Positions 40,518 through 52,930 of a stretch of DNA of 64,000 bases are shown here, one piece after another. A program made the translations under genes and the position numbers. The stretch is taken from contig CAUYUJ010016144.1 in NCBI GenBank assembly GCA_963575745.1, forward strand, positions 136,240-200,239. Reading direction: 5' to 3'. Source of the stretch: Prorocentrum cordatum. Its lineage: Eukaryota; Sar; Dinophyceae; Prorocentrales; Prorocentraceae. Within the stretch, counting starts at the first letter, position 1, and the number at the start of each line of letters is the position of its first letter. The notes below the pieces were generated by a model. The model was not told the DNA's origin, ran no database searches, and saw nothing but the letters and a program-made list of their open reading frames with translations.

Positions 40518-43474
40518 GCGGCCCCATGAATGATTCTCACCACCTCGGCACAAAGTATCGCGTGTGATGCCAAAGTTGCGTCAAGATCGCTATACACTGC
40601 CCCGTATCGAGATTGAGTCGGCATCCGTTGACTTGGAGTGTTTGCTGAAGCAGTCAGACAAGGCATGATTATATATATACACGGGAGTGTTTTGTTACCC
40701 TCGTGTCCGTATGTGACGTCCGCGTAGCAGGAAAGTCAAAGTCTTGCGGGCGTGTGATCAAAGCTGTCCATTGGGGGTATGTGCAAGCATACAGTAAAGT
40801 TCTGATACGGCATCCGTCAAGCCGAAGCTCGGGATTAGCCTGATCGGACCCACGCGTCAACCATGATAGCATTCGCGGAGCTCTCGATCTGGTAGCCTTT
40901 TGGGGGCATGTTGAGGCCATATTGGAGCGTCTCTGGGACCAGGTTGAAGGGCTTTCAATGCTTTCTCGGAGCCTCATGGGGCCATCTCGGAATCTCGATC
41001 GAAAGCAGAGGGTTTCAACAAGTAAACAGCCGTCGAAGCTCGACACACAATCTGGTGCTGTTGAGACGCTCTTGGGTCGGTCTTGGGAGCCTTTGAGGGC
41101 GCAGTCAAGCCCTTCTGGGTTCATAATAGCGTTCTCTTGGGCGATCTGGGATAATTCTCGAGGCTTCAGACGCACATCGGAAGCGAAACGACGACAAGAC
41201 AAAATCATTGAAACGTCGTATCTGCCAGACAATCTCGGGTGGTGGGGGGGAGTTGGAGGCGGCGGTCTCACCGCCCGATCTGCTTGGCGGCCGGGCGCCC
41301 CATGTTTATTATCCCGCCTGTTTGTTGGGTTTGCTTTGTTCGCGCTCCCACTTTGTTGTACTTGTTTTGCAACGCTGACTTGAAACGCATATCGATTTGC
41401 ATGTGTATATATAAACGTGTATATATATATGTATATCAGAGGGGTTGGCCCGAACGGTCGTTGGCCCGAACGGTCATTCACTGTCCCTAGGGGCATCTTC
41501 GGCCGTCTTGGAGCGAGTTGTGGGGAAATCCCGCGCCGTTTTGGACGCTTTGACAGCCCAAGATGCGAACGTGTTGAGAACACACGTCTTCCTAAGGGAA
41601 TGCCACGATATTTGCCTTTTGGGATGCCCTCGGGGCCCTTTTGAGGCGTCTTGTGAGCCCCTTGGGCTGTCTTGGGGTCACACTAGGCCGTCTTGAAGCT
41701 GTCTTGGACCGCTCTTGGGCCCTCCTTGGCCATCGGAGACGGTTCTTGAGACGCTCCCGAGGGTTCGGGAGGTCGTCTCAGGCTGACCGATGAGTCTTTG
41801 GGAACCTTCAGGAGCTCCCAGGAGCTCCCGGGAAATCCCAGGAGCGGCTGGGAAACGTGGGGTCGGGGCCGCTAGAACCTTACAATTTCTTTAGCTTTCA
41901 GGGCTGCAGGATTGCATGAGCCTTGGAGCACCCCACTACGTGCTGACACCACGGTGGCGGATTTCAACATACAGAATTGATATCGCGGTTATATACATAC
42001 GGCAGTATGGTATCCAGCAAGCTGGTGGTGTGGCCGACGAAGCATTCGTTGTTTGTTGTGGTTGCTCTTGCCCTGCCATTGCGTTTCCTCCGAGAACAAA
42101 AAATGCATTGTGACAAGAACAACCAGACACTTGGTTGTAGCATGCCGGTCGTGGTAAGGATTTGCATCGTTGGCATGATGTTATGTCGTTGCCGTTTCTT
42201 CTGCGAATGTTCTTCCATCATTGAAAGGTAAAACAAGGTAGATGGTTCGATTCATACCCATTTGCAAGATCGTCTTCGCTTTGCGGCAGTTTTGGCCTGT
42301 TGTCTATGTTGGGGGCAGCTCTTCTGTTCCTGAGAATTCGGGGGGGTCCTGGAATGATTTTTCGACAGCCAATTGGCATCGCAAGTTTCGGGCCGCCGGT
42401 ATCATCCCGTGGAGTTGCCCGGCTCGATGAGCTCCTGTCCCGCGCCCGGCAGGTGGCTCGCGACCGTCCACAGAATGAGAAAGGCCGACCTAAAACATTA
42501 GCCTGGCGACGAAAGCAGCCATACGCACTTGTGAACTATGCAGTTACAGCATTGTCTTCGGTGGAATTCCCGATGGCCACGAAACGTGTGCGGGGTGTGC
42601 CGACATGGGTGCGGCGGGCGCGTGCGAAGGTAGCCATTCGCGCTTTCAGAAAAGCTCCCCATCGAGCCACGAAAGGTGTGAGGGGTGTGCCGACATGCGT
42701 GCGGCGGGCGCATGCGAACGCAGCCCGTGCGGCTTTCGGTGGTGCTCCTTGTGAGGACATGACACGTTTCAGGGGTGTGCCGAAATTGGGCGCCGCGGGC
42801 GCATGCGAACGCAGCCACTGGAGCCGTGGGTGTAGTTCCCTATGGGGCCACGGAGCTTGTGACGGGTGTGCCGACATGCGTGCGGCGGGCACGTGCGAAT
42901 GCAGCCATTGCGGCTTTCGGTGGAGATCCCTGCACGGCCGCGAAACGTGTGAGTTTTGTGCCGACATGGGTGCGGCGGGCGCATGCGAACGCAGCCACCG
43001 GGGTTGTCGGTGGAGCTCCCTATGGGGCCACGAAGCGTGTGGGGGGGCCTTCGGTGGAGCTCCCTGTGGGGCCATGAAACGTGTGAGGGGTGTGCAGAAA
43101 ATGGGCGCGGCGGGCGCATGCGAACGCAGCCATCGGTGATTCTGGTGGAGCTCCTTATAGGGCAACGAAACGTGTGAGGGGGGTGCCGAAATGAGCGCGA
43201 CGGGCGCATGCGGACGCAGCCACGGCGGCCTTCGGTGGAGCTTTTTGTGGGGCCACGAAACGTGTGAGGCGTGTGCCGAAATTGGTACGGCTAGCGCCTG
43301 CGAGCGCAGCCTTTGGGGCCTTCGGTGCAGCTCCCTATGGAGCCACGAAACGTGCACAGGGGTGTGCCAAAGTGTGCGCGGCGGGCGCATGCGAACGTAG
43401 CCATTCGGGTTTTCGGATGAGCTCCATATCGGGCCACGAAACGTGTGAGGGATGTGCCGACATGCGTGCGGCGG
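40518..43474. repeat. Segmental tandem duplication, copy A (2957 bp)
   Basis: From GCGGCCCCATGAATGATTCT onward the sequence is repeated at 43475 with only scattered substitutions and small indels. It comprises about 2.05 kb of unique DNA (including CTTGGGG-type units and an (AT)n) followed by a 90-bp satellite array. A 300-codon minus-strand frame (41583 leftward) remains open in both copies but has no known domain. Confidence 0.85.
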
Positions 43475-43475
43475 G
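42576..43475. repeat. 90-bp satellite array A, about 10 units
   Basis: Unit core GGGGCCACGAAACGTGTGAG, then GGGTGTGCCGACATG, GCGGCGGGCGCATGCGAACG and CAGCC..TGCGGCTTTCGGTGG. The GCCAC block recurs at 42576, 42666, 42847, 42937 and 43027, with its GACAT variant at 42756, that is every 90-91 bp. One unit is shortened (43040-43080). The period is 30 codons, so several frames stay open through it. Confidence 0.9.
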
Positions 43476-44376
43476 CGGCCCCATGAATGATTCTCACCAC
43501 CTCGGCACAAAGTATCGCGTGTGATGTCAAAGTTGCGTCAAGATCGCTATACACTGCCCCGTATCGAGATTGAGTCGGCATCCGTTGATTTGGAGTGTTC
43601 GTTGAAGCAGTCAGACAAGGCATGATTATATATATATATATACACACGGGAGTGTTTAATTACCTTCGTGTCCGTATGTGACGTCCGCGTAGCAGGAAAG
43701 TCAAAGTCTTGCGGTCGTGTGATCAAAGTTGTCCATAGGGGATATGTGCAAGCATACAGTAAAGTTCTGATACGGCATCCGTCAAGCCGAAGCTCGGGAT
43801 GAGCCTGATCGGACCCACGAGTCAACCATGATGGCATTCGCGGAGCTCTCGATCTGGTAGCCTCTTGGGGGCATGTTGAGGCCATATTGGAGCGTTTCTG
43901 GGACCAGGTTGAAGGGTTTTCAGTGCTTTCTCGGAGCCTCATGGGGCCATCTCGGAACCTCGATCGAAAGCAGAGGGTTTCAACAAGTAAACAGCCGTCG
44001 AAGCTCGACACACAATCTGGTGCTGTTGAGGCGCTCTTGGGTCGGGCTTGGGAGCCTTTGAGGGCGCAGTCAAACCCTTCTGGGTTCATAATAGCATTCT
44101 CTTGGGCGATCTGGGAGAATTCTCGAGGCTTCAGACGCACATCGGAAGCGAAACGACGACAAGACAAAATCATTGAAACGTTGTATCTGCCAGGCAATCT
44201 CGGGTGGTGGGGGGGAGTTGGAGGCGGCGGTCTCACCGCCCGATCTGCTTGGCGGCCGGGCGCCCCATGTTGATTATCCCGCTTGTTTGTTGGTTTTTTG
44301 TTCGCGCTCCCACTTTGTTGCACTTGTTTTGCAACGCTGACTTGAAATTCATATCGATTTGCATGTGTATATCTAC

Positions 44377-44430
<54 letters not shown>

Positions 44431-47290
44431 GTATGTGTGTATGTATCTCAGAGGGGTTGGCCCGAACGGTCGTTGGCCCGAACGGTCATTCACTGTCCCT
44501 AGGGGCATCTTCGGCCGTCTTGGAGCAGGTTGTGAGGAAATCCCGCGCCGTTTTGGACGCTTTGACAGCCCAAGATGCGAACGTGTTCAGAACACGTTTT
44601 CCTAAGGGAATGCCGCGATATTTGCCTTTCGGGATGCCCTCGGGGCCCTTTTGAGGCGTCTTGTGGGCCCTTTGGGCTGTCTTGGGGTCACACTAGGCCG
44701 TCTTGAAGCTGTCTTGGACCGCTCTTGGGCCCTCCTTGGCCATCGGAGGCGGTTCTTGAGACGCTCCCAAGGGTTCGGGAGGTCGTCTCAGGCTGACCGA
44801 TGAGTCTTTTGGGAACTTTCAGGAGCTCCCAGGAGCTCCTGGGAAATCCCAGGAGCGGCTGGGAAACGTGGGGTCGGGGCCGCTAGAACCTTACAATTTC
44901 TTTAGCTCTCAGGGCTGCAGGATTGCATGAGCCTTGCAGCACTCCACTACGTGTTGACACCAGGGTGGCGGATTTCAACATACAGAATTGATATCGCGGT
45001 TATATACATACAGCAATGTGGTATCTAGCGAGCTGGTGGTGTGGCCGACGGAGCATTTGTTGTTTGTTGTGGTTGCTCTTGCCTTGCCATTGCGTTTCCT
45101 CCGAGAACAAAAAATGCATCGTGACAAGAACAACCAGAAACACTTGGTTGTAGCATGCCGATCGTGGTAAGGATCTGCATCGTTGGCATGATGTTGTTTC
45201 GTTGCCGCTTCTTCTGCGAATGTTCTTCCATTACTGAGAAGTAAAACAGAGTAGATGGTTCGATGCATACCCATTTGCAAGATCGTCTTCGCTCTGCGGC
45301 AGTTTTGGCCTGTTGTCTCTGTTGGGGGCAGCTCTTCTGTTCCTGAGAATTCATGGGCCGAAGTCCTGGAATGATTTTTCGACAGCTAATTGGCATTGCA
45401 AGTTTCGGGCCGCGGCATCATCCCGTGGAGTTGCCCGGCTCGATGAGTTCCCGTCCCCGCGCCCGGCAGGTGGCTCGCGACCGTCCACAGAATAAGAAGG
45501 GCCGACCTAAAACATTAGCTTGGCGACAAAAACAGCCATACGCACTTGTGAGCTATGCAGTTACAGTACTGTCTTCGGTGGAATTCCCGATGGCCACGAA
45601 ACGCGTGCGAAGGTAGCCATTCGCGTTTTCAGAAGAGCTCCCCATCGGGCCACGAAAGGTGTGAGGGGTGTGCCGACATGCGTGCGGCGGGCGCATGCGA
45701 ACGCAGCCCGTGCGGCTTTCGGTGGTGCTTCTTGTGAGGACATGACACGTTTCAGGGGTGTGCCGAAATTGGGCGCGGCGGGCGCATGCGAACGCAGCCA
45801 CTGGAGCCGTGGGTGTAGTTCCCTATGGGGCCACGGAACGTGTGCGGGGTGTGCCGATCTCTGCGCGGCGGGCGCATGCGAACGTAGCCATTCGCGTTTT
45901 CAGAAGCGCTCCCCATCGGGCCACGAAAGGTGCGAGGGGTGTGCCGACATGCGTGCGGCGGGCGCATGCGAACGCAGCCAGTGCGGCCTTCGGTGGTGTT
46001 CCTTGTGGGGTCATGACACGTTTGAGGGGGGTGCTGAAATTAGGCACGGCGGTCGCATGCGAACGCAGCGAACCGTCGGTGTAGTTCCCTATGGGGCCAC
46101 GAAGCGTGTGACGGGTGTGCCGACATGCGTGCGGCGGGCACGTGCGAATGCAGCCATTGCGGCTTTCGGTGGAGATCCTTGCACGGCCGCGAAACGTGTG
46201 AGTTTTGTGCCGACATGGGTGCGGCGGGCGCATGCGAACGCAGCCACCGGGGTTGTCGGTGGAGCTCCTTATGGGGCCACGAAGCGTGTGGGGGGGCCTT
46301 CGGTGGAGCTCCCTGTGGGGCCATGAAACGTGGAGTTTCTTATGGGGCCGCGAAACGTGAGAGGGGTGTGCAGAAAATGGGCGTGGCGGGCGCATGCGAA
46401 CGCAGCCATTGGTGATTTTGGTGGAGCTCCTTATAGGGCAACGAAATGTATGAGGGGTGTGCCGACATGGGCGCGACGGGCGCATGCGGACGCAGCCACT
46501 GCGGCCTTCGGTGGAATTTCTTGTGGGGCCACGAAACGTGTGAGGCGCGTGCCAAAATTGATGCGGCTAGCGCCTGCGAGCGCAGCCTTTGGGGCCTTCG
46601 GTGCAGCTCCTTATGGAGCCACGAAACGTGCACGGGGTGTACCGAAGTGTGCGCGGCGGGCGCATGCAAACGTAGCCATTCGGGTGTTCGGATGAGCTCC
46701 AGATCGGGCCACAAAACGTGTGAGGGATGTGCCGACATGCGTGCGGCGGGCGCGCCTGCGAATACAGCCATTGCGGCTTTCGGTGAAGTTTTGAGTGGGG
46801 GCACGGAACGTGTGAGGGTCTGCCAGACTGTGTGCGGCGTGCGCGTGCGAACGTGGCCATTCGGGCATTCGGGAAAGCTCTTTGTCGGGCCACGAAGCTT
46901 GTGACGGGTGTGCAGGCATGGGTGCGGCGGGCGCGTGCGAATGCAGCCATTATAATGTTCGGTGGAGTTCTTAAAAGGGCCATGAAGCGTGTGAGGGGTG
47001 TGCCAAAATGTTTGCGGCGGGCGCATGCGAACTCAGCTGCTGCGGCAGCCGGTGGGGCTCCACATCGGGCCACGAAAAGTGTGCGGGTGAGCCGAAATAT
47101 GTGCGGCGGGCGCATGCGAACGCAGTTATTGGGGTCTGGTGGAGCTCCCTATGTGGCCACGAATCGTGTAATGGGTGCTCCGAAAAGGGTGCGGCGGGCG
47201 CATGCGAGCGCAGCCACCGGGGCCTTCGGTGAAGCCCCGTGCGGGGCCACGAAACGTGTGAAGCGTGTGCCGAAACAGGGACGTGCGGAT
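43475..47290. repeat. Segmental tandem duplication, copy B with longer satellite
   Basis: Copy of 40518-42570, differing by a longer (AT)n at 44376-44430 and a 44-bp loss in the first satellite unit (45600). It starts inside a satellite unit of copy A (GTGCGGCGGGC|GGCCCC), which places the breakpoint. Confidence 0.85.
45590..47285. repeat. 90-bp satellite array B, about 19 units
   Basis: Same unit as array A with more variants. Units towards 46800-47280 are more diverged (for example CTCAGCTGCTGCGGCAGCC). It ends abruptly at GACGTGCGGATGACTGAGG. Confidence 0.9.
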
Positions 47291-48120
47291 GACTGAGGCA
47301 AGGATGGGAGGGTGAAGGAGGGGGAGAAAGAGGAAGGAGTAGAAGAGGGACGCGGGGCGCCGTCTTGTCAAAACGAAGACCCAACACCACAGGACGATTC
47401 GGAAAAATGCAAGCACGCCTAAAAAGAATATGAATTACATCTTCGTTGGGATCATCAAACGCAGTTGATGATCACACTGGAAACAAGCCGTCCGACCACA
47501 AAAATTGGAAAGTGTTCCTCCCCTGGGAAATACGAATTCAAATCGTGCGTTGTGTGTTCCTTTTCTGTACACACTGATATTGGTAATATCTAGGGTGCAG
47601 TCACAAGCACACAGACAGCTCATATGTAACGCTATGTACACACATGTGTGTGTGCATACCTCGTAGAGCTCTTCGGCATCGATGAGCTAGAGGAATTCCG
47701 GCGCGGGGTAGAGCTAGTTGGCCGACCCGACCAGAACGGACAATGTGGTAATTGTTGGTTCGTTTTGCTAAGTTTTGAAAGATATTTGACCATTTATTTT
47801 TAGAAACCAGATTTTGCGCTAAGCATACGCATATAACCTTCGTTCTCAGAGCAGCTCAGCTCTCTCGAGGACGTTTTACTATGAGTTCACTTCCAGGAAC
47901 CGACCTCGTTTTGACACCGAAAAATGTCAATTTGACGTTTTTCTAGAAATACTCCAAGAAGCTGCTGCTTCGATCCTTAGCACTGTTACGCGTGCAGGGA
48001 GCTCTACGAGGCTCCCGGCGGTGACCAGGTTGACGGTTCATCGCCGGCGCCAGTACAGATTGCCTATCCGTCGCTATACGAAGTTGTTCTTCAGTTCGGA
48101 ATGCATCATCGGGTTGGAAC
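47291..48120. other. No gene seen; lower-GC unique sequence
   Basis: Less GC-rich than most of the window, with no long frame. Nothing recognised. Confidence 0.45.
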
Positions 48121-48730
48121 GGCTATGTCGCGCGGTCGTTTGTGAGTCTCGAGGTCAGAGCTACTGGGGCGTGTCTGGCAAGCTTTTGGAAGCCCCTTTC
48201 TGGGCCTATTGGTGGCCGTTTGCGGGGCATTTTGGGGTTAGCTGGCGATCTCGGGGATTCCCTTCGGGCGGGGAGCGCCGAATTCAATTTCGAGTTCCCC
48301 ATTTTGGACCCCCTTGGGGAGCCTTCTGAGGACCGTGTGGGCCGTATTGGGCGTTCATTAATTAGATGGTCTGGGGGTCTTCTTGGGGCGTCTCGGGACC
48401 TTGTCGGGGGCCTCTTGGGCCGTCTCGGGGTGATATCGGTGGTTTGTTGGGCCGTGTTGGGCGCCGCGAAAGCCGAACAAATGCATCTACCAAAACATGC
48501 ATGGATTCCTGAAGCAAGTTGGCGAATTCTGGTTTTGAAAGTTCTGTTGGGAGGGTTGTTCGAGGTCTCGTGGAGCGTTTTGGAAGTCATGTGCACCGTC
48601 GGAAGTCCATCTGACGTTTTTTGGGCCGATCCCTCGGCGACTCGAGGCCCTTTTCTGAAGGGCATCGTCGGACCGTGTTGGCATGTTTCGGGGCCCTCAC
48701 GGGACACTGTAGATCCATGCTAGGTTCCCA
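48121..48730. repeat. Degenerate CTTGGGG minisatellite
   Basis: GGGCCTCTTGGGC, GTCTCGGGA and TTTTGGGG-type units. The frame open through it has no domain. Confidence 0.5.
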
Positions 48731-48804
48731 CAGCGCTCGCGAAACAGCAGCCCCTATTGGTCCTCAAGCCGTGCTTGATCGGTGCGCTAAGTATATGGAC
48801 ATAC

Positions 48805-48809
48805 ACATC

Positions 48810-48854
<45 letters not shown>

Positions 48855-48934
48855 CTATATGTGTGTGTACACGTACAGATCTACATGTATACAGATGTGT
48901 GTGTGTGGTATGTACATGTGTTTGTTTGTGTATG

Positions 48935-48974
<40 letters not shown>

Positions 48975-49170
48975 AAGAGTGTGTGTGTGTGTGTGTGTGT
49001 AAGCCCCCCACAGGATTACACATTCTTCTTCCATGCATCACATATCACCTCCTGCTCCTCCTCCTCCTCTTCCTCCTCCTCCTCCTCCCCCTCCTCCTCC
49101 CCTTTCATCCTCCTCCTCCTCCACCTCCTCCTTCCCCTCCTTCTCCTCCTCTCCCTCCTGCAGGAGCGTG
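48805..49170. repeat. (AT)n, (GA)n, (GT)n and (TCC)n microsatellites
   Basis: (TA)n at 48812-48855, TATA/GAGA at 48935-48975, (GT)n at 48979-49000, TCC at 49045-49165. Confidence 0.9.
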
Positions 49171-49419
49171 GCGGCCTTCCACGCTTTTGCAGGAGGAGAA
49201 GGCGGAAGATATCGATGAGAAAGAGGAGGGCATTGAAAGCAAAAAACCAGGAAAAGCAAACAGACAAACAAAAAACTGAATAGTGACCAAACAAGACCTA
49301 CCCAATTCCCGCCGCCCTCACTGGTTGTATGTGTGTATGTGTCCCTTGTGTTTTTTGGTTGCTCAGCCCTTGGTCGTTTGTTTCTGTAGTGTTGTGTTGG
49401 TTTTTTCGTTGTCTTTCAG

Positions 49420-49670
49420 TGCCCAGGAGGTTTCAGGAAGCCCCAGAAGGCCCCAGGAAGAACCCCAGGAGGTTCCAGGAGGCTTCAGGAAGCCTCACGA
49501 AGCCCCAGGAGCTCCAGGATGTTCCAGGGAGCCCCAGGAGGCCCCTGGAGGCCCCAGGAGGCCCTGGAGGCCCCAGGAGGCCCCTGGAGGCTCCTGGAGG
49601 TTTCAGGAAGCCCCAGGAAGCCCCAGGGTGGTCCAGAAGGCTCCAGGGGGCTCCAGAGACGGCATTCGAG
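49420..49670. repeat. CCCCAGGAGGCCC minisatellite
   Basis: Irregular 9-15-bp units (GGCCCCAGGAGG, TTCAGGAAGCC). It is the complement of the CTTGGGGCCTC family and abuts the 3' end of the minus-strand pseudogene. Confidence 0.6.
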
Positions 49671-51395
49671 GAGACGCGCCCATGTCGCCCTCGTCCAACA
49701 TCTGAGGGAGTTCCCTGTCCAGCTGGTCGCGGGCTGGGGCAGCAGCCGCAGATCCCGAAGACGCCGCCACGGCCTGCCGCTTGGCTGGGGACGGGGAGCT
49801 CTCGATGTCGAGCGCGCCAGAGAGAGCCACCAAGTTCCTGAACCTTTTCGTCTCTGGAGACTGCAGCTCTCGCTGCACGGCGACCCGCACGCGCTCGGGG
49901 GCGGCCGTCGCCCTGGCCGCGGCGGCGCGAGGCCACCCGCCTTGAACAGGCCGCAGAGACGCTCGCCCTCCGTAGTCAAGTACTCGTCCGAGCTGCAGAT
50001 AGACTTGCGCTGGACGTCGGTATCATCAGTCCTCGGGGCGCGCCCGCGCGCGTGGTCCTTAGCGTTCACGAAGAAGCCCGCGCGCTCCATGAATACTACC
50101 ACGCAAGCGCGACTAGCTTTCTCGTGGAAGGCTGGGCTGACGAGGTTGAAAAAGTCCTGGGACTTGACGGACGGCCAACAGTCATTCTTCACGGCCTCGG
50201 GCTCGCACACCTGGTCAGCGACGGTGCGCGGTTCGTTTTTTTACCCACCTGGTCGCCCCCCACCGCGCCCAGCACACGGGCTCGAACTGACCGGCGCCCA
50301 GCAGGGCCTTGACCATTTTCGACGGCAGTTGGTTGAGGGGCCCGTCATCCAAGAAGTCGCCCATGGCGAGAGAACCAGGCCCCCCGCGCAGGGAGTCGAC
50401 CTCGGGCGTCACACGGACGCACGCAGACTCGAGGTCCAATTCGTGGACGCGGGCGCTGCGGCGGCAGAGCGCGAAGAGGCGCGACCGCCCCAGGGGCGTC
50501 TCCCCGAAATTTGGCACCCCACTAACGCCGCGGAGCCGAGCGGGCCCATGATTTCTGCCATGACGTTGGGCACCCACGTCTTGAAGTGTTCCTCCGTCAG
50601 CGCGATGCGCCACTCGGTCTCCTTTTGCGCGAGCGAGCCCTCCGCTGCGAGCCCGCTCAGCGCCTTTGCCGCCAGGGCGACGGGCCTGCCGCGGAGAGGG
50701 CCGCCCTCGCGCAGCGCCTTCGCATGCCAGACGAATTGCTTCAGGTCGGCCGTGGAGCGGGGGCGTTCTTCTGGATGTACTCGAAGCCCGTGCTTATGCT
50801 TTCGCTTGACAACTCGTAGAACCCGTTCTCCCTGGCGCTGGCCTCGACGTCCGGCCAAAGGAAGCGCGCGAAACTGCTTCCCGCCAAAGCGCCCAAAGGC
50901 GCACTGCCATTCCTTGACCCCCACCTCGGGGGCGAGAGCGCGGCGGCGATTGGGCCAGGTTGTCTGCTGCCTAGAAATCTGGAACAACCGTCAAACACCA
51001 CGCCGCCACACCCTCGCCACCCTGCTTCCGATCCGTGCACCTGGGGCCGCCCGAAGCAGAGCTTCTCGACGCCCCCGAGCGCCACGCTGGCAAAGATGGC
51101 CGTCTTCGCCTCGTCGGGGATGACGCAGCGTTCGACGGCGGTTTCCGCGCCGTCGGGGGCGTCAGAGATGCGCATCTGCAGCGCCGCGCCGAGTCTGCAT
51201 GCATGTCCAGGGGTGAAATCAATGACGCGCACGAGTGGGTTCTCGTTGGCGCCGATGTCGCCGGCGAGCTCAAGAAACGGCACCACTTCGCCACGGGGCA
51301 GCACGGCCGCTGCCATTGGTGCATGAAGAGGGCGGCAGAACCAGCCCTCGGTCGCCGCGGTCTTGAGAGACGCTGAAGGCTCGCCAGAAGGCGCA
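49620..51395 (-). pseudogene. Frameshifted gene of unknown function
   Basis: On the minus strand, coding-like sequence passes between frames without gaps, so at least five frameshifts rather than introns are implied. Readable blocks in order: LELAGDIGANENPLVRVIDF and IPDEAKTAIFASVALGGVEK (51240-51050); VGVKEWQCAFGRFGGKQF (50930-50870); ENGFYELSSESISTGFEYI (50825-50770); EWRIALTEEHFKTWVPNVMA (50615-50555); SLAMGDFLDDGPLNQLPSKM (50375-50310); SDEYLTTEGERLCGLFKAGG (49990-49940); SPETKRFRNLVALSGALDIE (49860-49800). I do not recognise the family. It is head to head with the RT fragment at 51.56 kb. Confidence 0.6.
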
Positions 51396-51562
51396 CGCTC
51401 GGCGTTGCGATTGAACCCAAATAGCTACGAGCTGCGAGAAGCGCCAGAAACATGCGCACAACTGAGCGGCTGCCCCGCCAGAGGATCCCAGGGCACCGCA
51501 AACCACCCTGGACCCGCCATTGCCTCGCACTGTTCTAGGGCGAGCGAGCCGCACACCGCTAG

Positions 51563-52930
51563 GCCTATCCTATTCCTGAACGAAGCGCTTTGCCTTCTGG
51601 ATTCGGTCTGGGGATCCAGGGCGACGCTCTATCGGGGTCGCTTTTTGCTGCTGCGCTTACTCCTACCTTACGTGATCTCTTCATATCCATCGAGGGGGCC
51701 AAACTGGGAATAAGCAGAGCGTGCGCTGACGATATTGGTGGTGTTCTTCGACAACTCCAGGGGCTACGTACGCTAGCTAGAATAATGAAGGTTTCTGCTC
51801 TGGTTGCGCATCTTGTCCTCAAACCACCCAAGTGCTTTTTGGCCCCTGTGGTCTCTGCGTTTACGCCGGCGTTGCAGGCTCGTGTTCGTGGATATCTGAA
51901 CATATGCATACCTCAGTGGGCGTCCTTCCAGGTTGCGGACAAATTGTTTTATCTGGGTATGTTTGCTGGCCCTGGGGCTACTCTTGAGGACTCCTGGAGC
52001 GCCCCCAGTCGGAAATATCAGTCTCGAGCCAAGGCTCTTGGAAAAGGTGCCCAAGCTACCTCGGCATCCTGCCAGCTCTACCAGACCCGTGCGCTACCGA
52101 CGCTCAGTTATGCTGCTCAGTATCTCCCGCCTCCGCGACGCATACTTGATCTGGAGATTGGAGCTCTCGCATCCGCCTTTCCCGTATCGATTGGAACGTC
52201 TAGTGCAGCTGCCTGGCACCGCCTTCGAGAGTGGAATGGTCCACGCGTCAACCCTCTTGCTCAGTTGTGTTTGGCAACCCTAGCACGCATGGCGATCAGT
52301 ACTGTTCCTGAATTATGGCGAGTGCTTTCTTGGCTCCACAAGTGCACCAACGATGATGAAGATAACCGTGATCAATGTCGTCTTTCGGTTCTCCCTCGTT
52401 CGCGTCGATGTCCCAGTCACTGGAAATGTCGTGCATATGTTGAGTTCCTGGAGGATGCGCGGACAGGTACACAGAGTCTGACAGATCACCATGCTGCAGT
52501 TGCTGCACATGCGGCACAGAGCGCTGTCCCCCGTCAAAAAGTGCAACGCGCTGCGATTCAGGCTTGCTGTGCAATGATCTCTGCACTGACTTTGCATGAC
52601 CTGTTCCGTCAGAGGCTACAGACATGGTGGCCAGATCGTGCGAGTGACATTGTCCAAGCTGACCTTGAATCCGTTCGTTTGTCGCTGAAGATTGCGCCCC
52701 CGTCTTGGGCTTGGGCATGGCTCAGGACTGCAGCTGGCGGGTGACTCGCGACCCACACGATTCTGAGTGAGCGTGGCAAATCGTCTTGCATCCTTGGCTG
52801 CCCCGAACGTCTAGACCGCCAATGCCACTATGCTCTCTGTCCCCGCTTGTCCTCTGCGATCTCTCTCGTCCTCGAGAATCGCGCTCTCGCTTCCGATCTG
52901 CTTATAAGATTGGGAATTGTTCACGCTTCG
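51563..52930 (+). pseudogene. 5'-truncated reverse transcriptase of a LINE-like element
   Basis: The frame opens after a TAG at 51560 and contains GIQGDALSGSLFAAALTP, ACADDIGGVL (catalytic ADD at 51725-51733) and LVLKPPKCFLAPV, matching RT motifs B-prime, C and D. The fingers, motif A and any endonuclease are missing, as in 5'-truncated retrotransposition. One in-frame TGA (52742) separates it from a C-terminal zinc-binding-like segment in the same frame (CILGC, then CHYALC, 52787-52840). The family differs from the LINE at 56.7 kb. Homology fades at the inverted-end element near 52920. Confidence 0.75.

Noticed and set aside
40669-41583. About 300-codon minus-strand frame as a conserved gene because it is open in both duplicated copies
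   Set aside because: The copies are too similar for conservation to be informative, and the residues are largely translations of CTTGGGG-type minisatellite and unique DNA without a domain.
42241-42260. GGTTCGATTC as the B box of a tRNA gene
   Set aside because: No matching A box or cloverleaf around it, and the duplicate copy reads GGTTCGATGC.
42560-47285. 90-bp units as a CRISPR array
   Set aside because: Units are contiguous and diverged throughout, without short identical repeats separated by unique spacers; the genome is eukaryotic.
49519-51123. 534-codon plus-strand open frame
   Set aside because: Low-complexity start in the CCCCAGG minisatellite, no domain, and the minus strand has clearly protein-like blocks with better codon pattern; this is a shadow frame.
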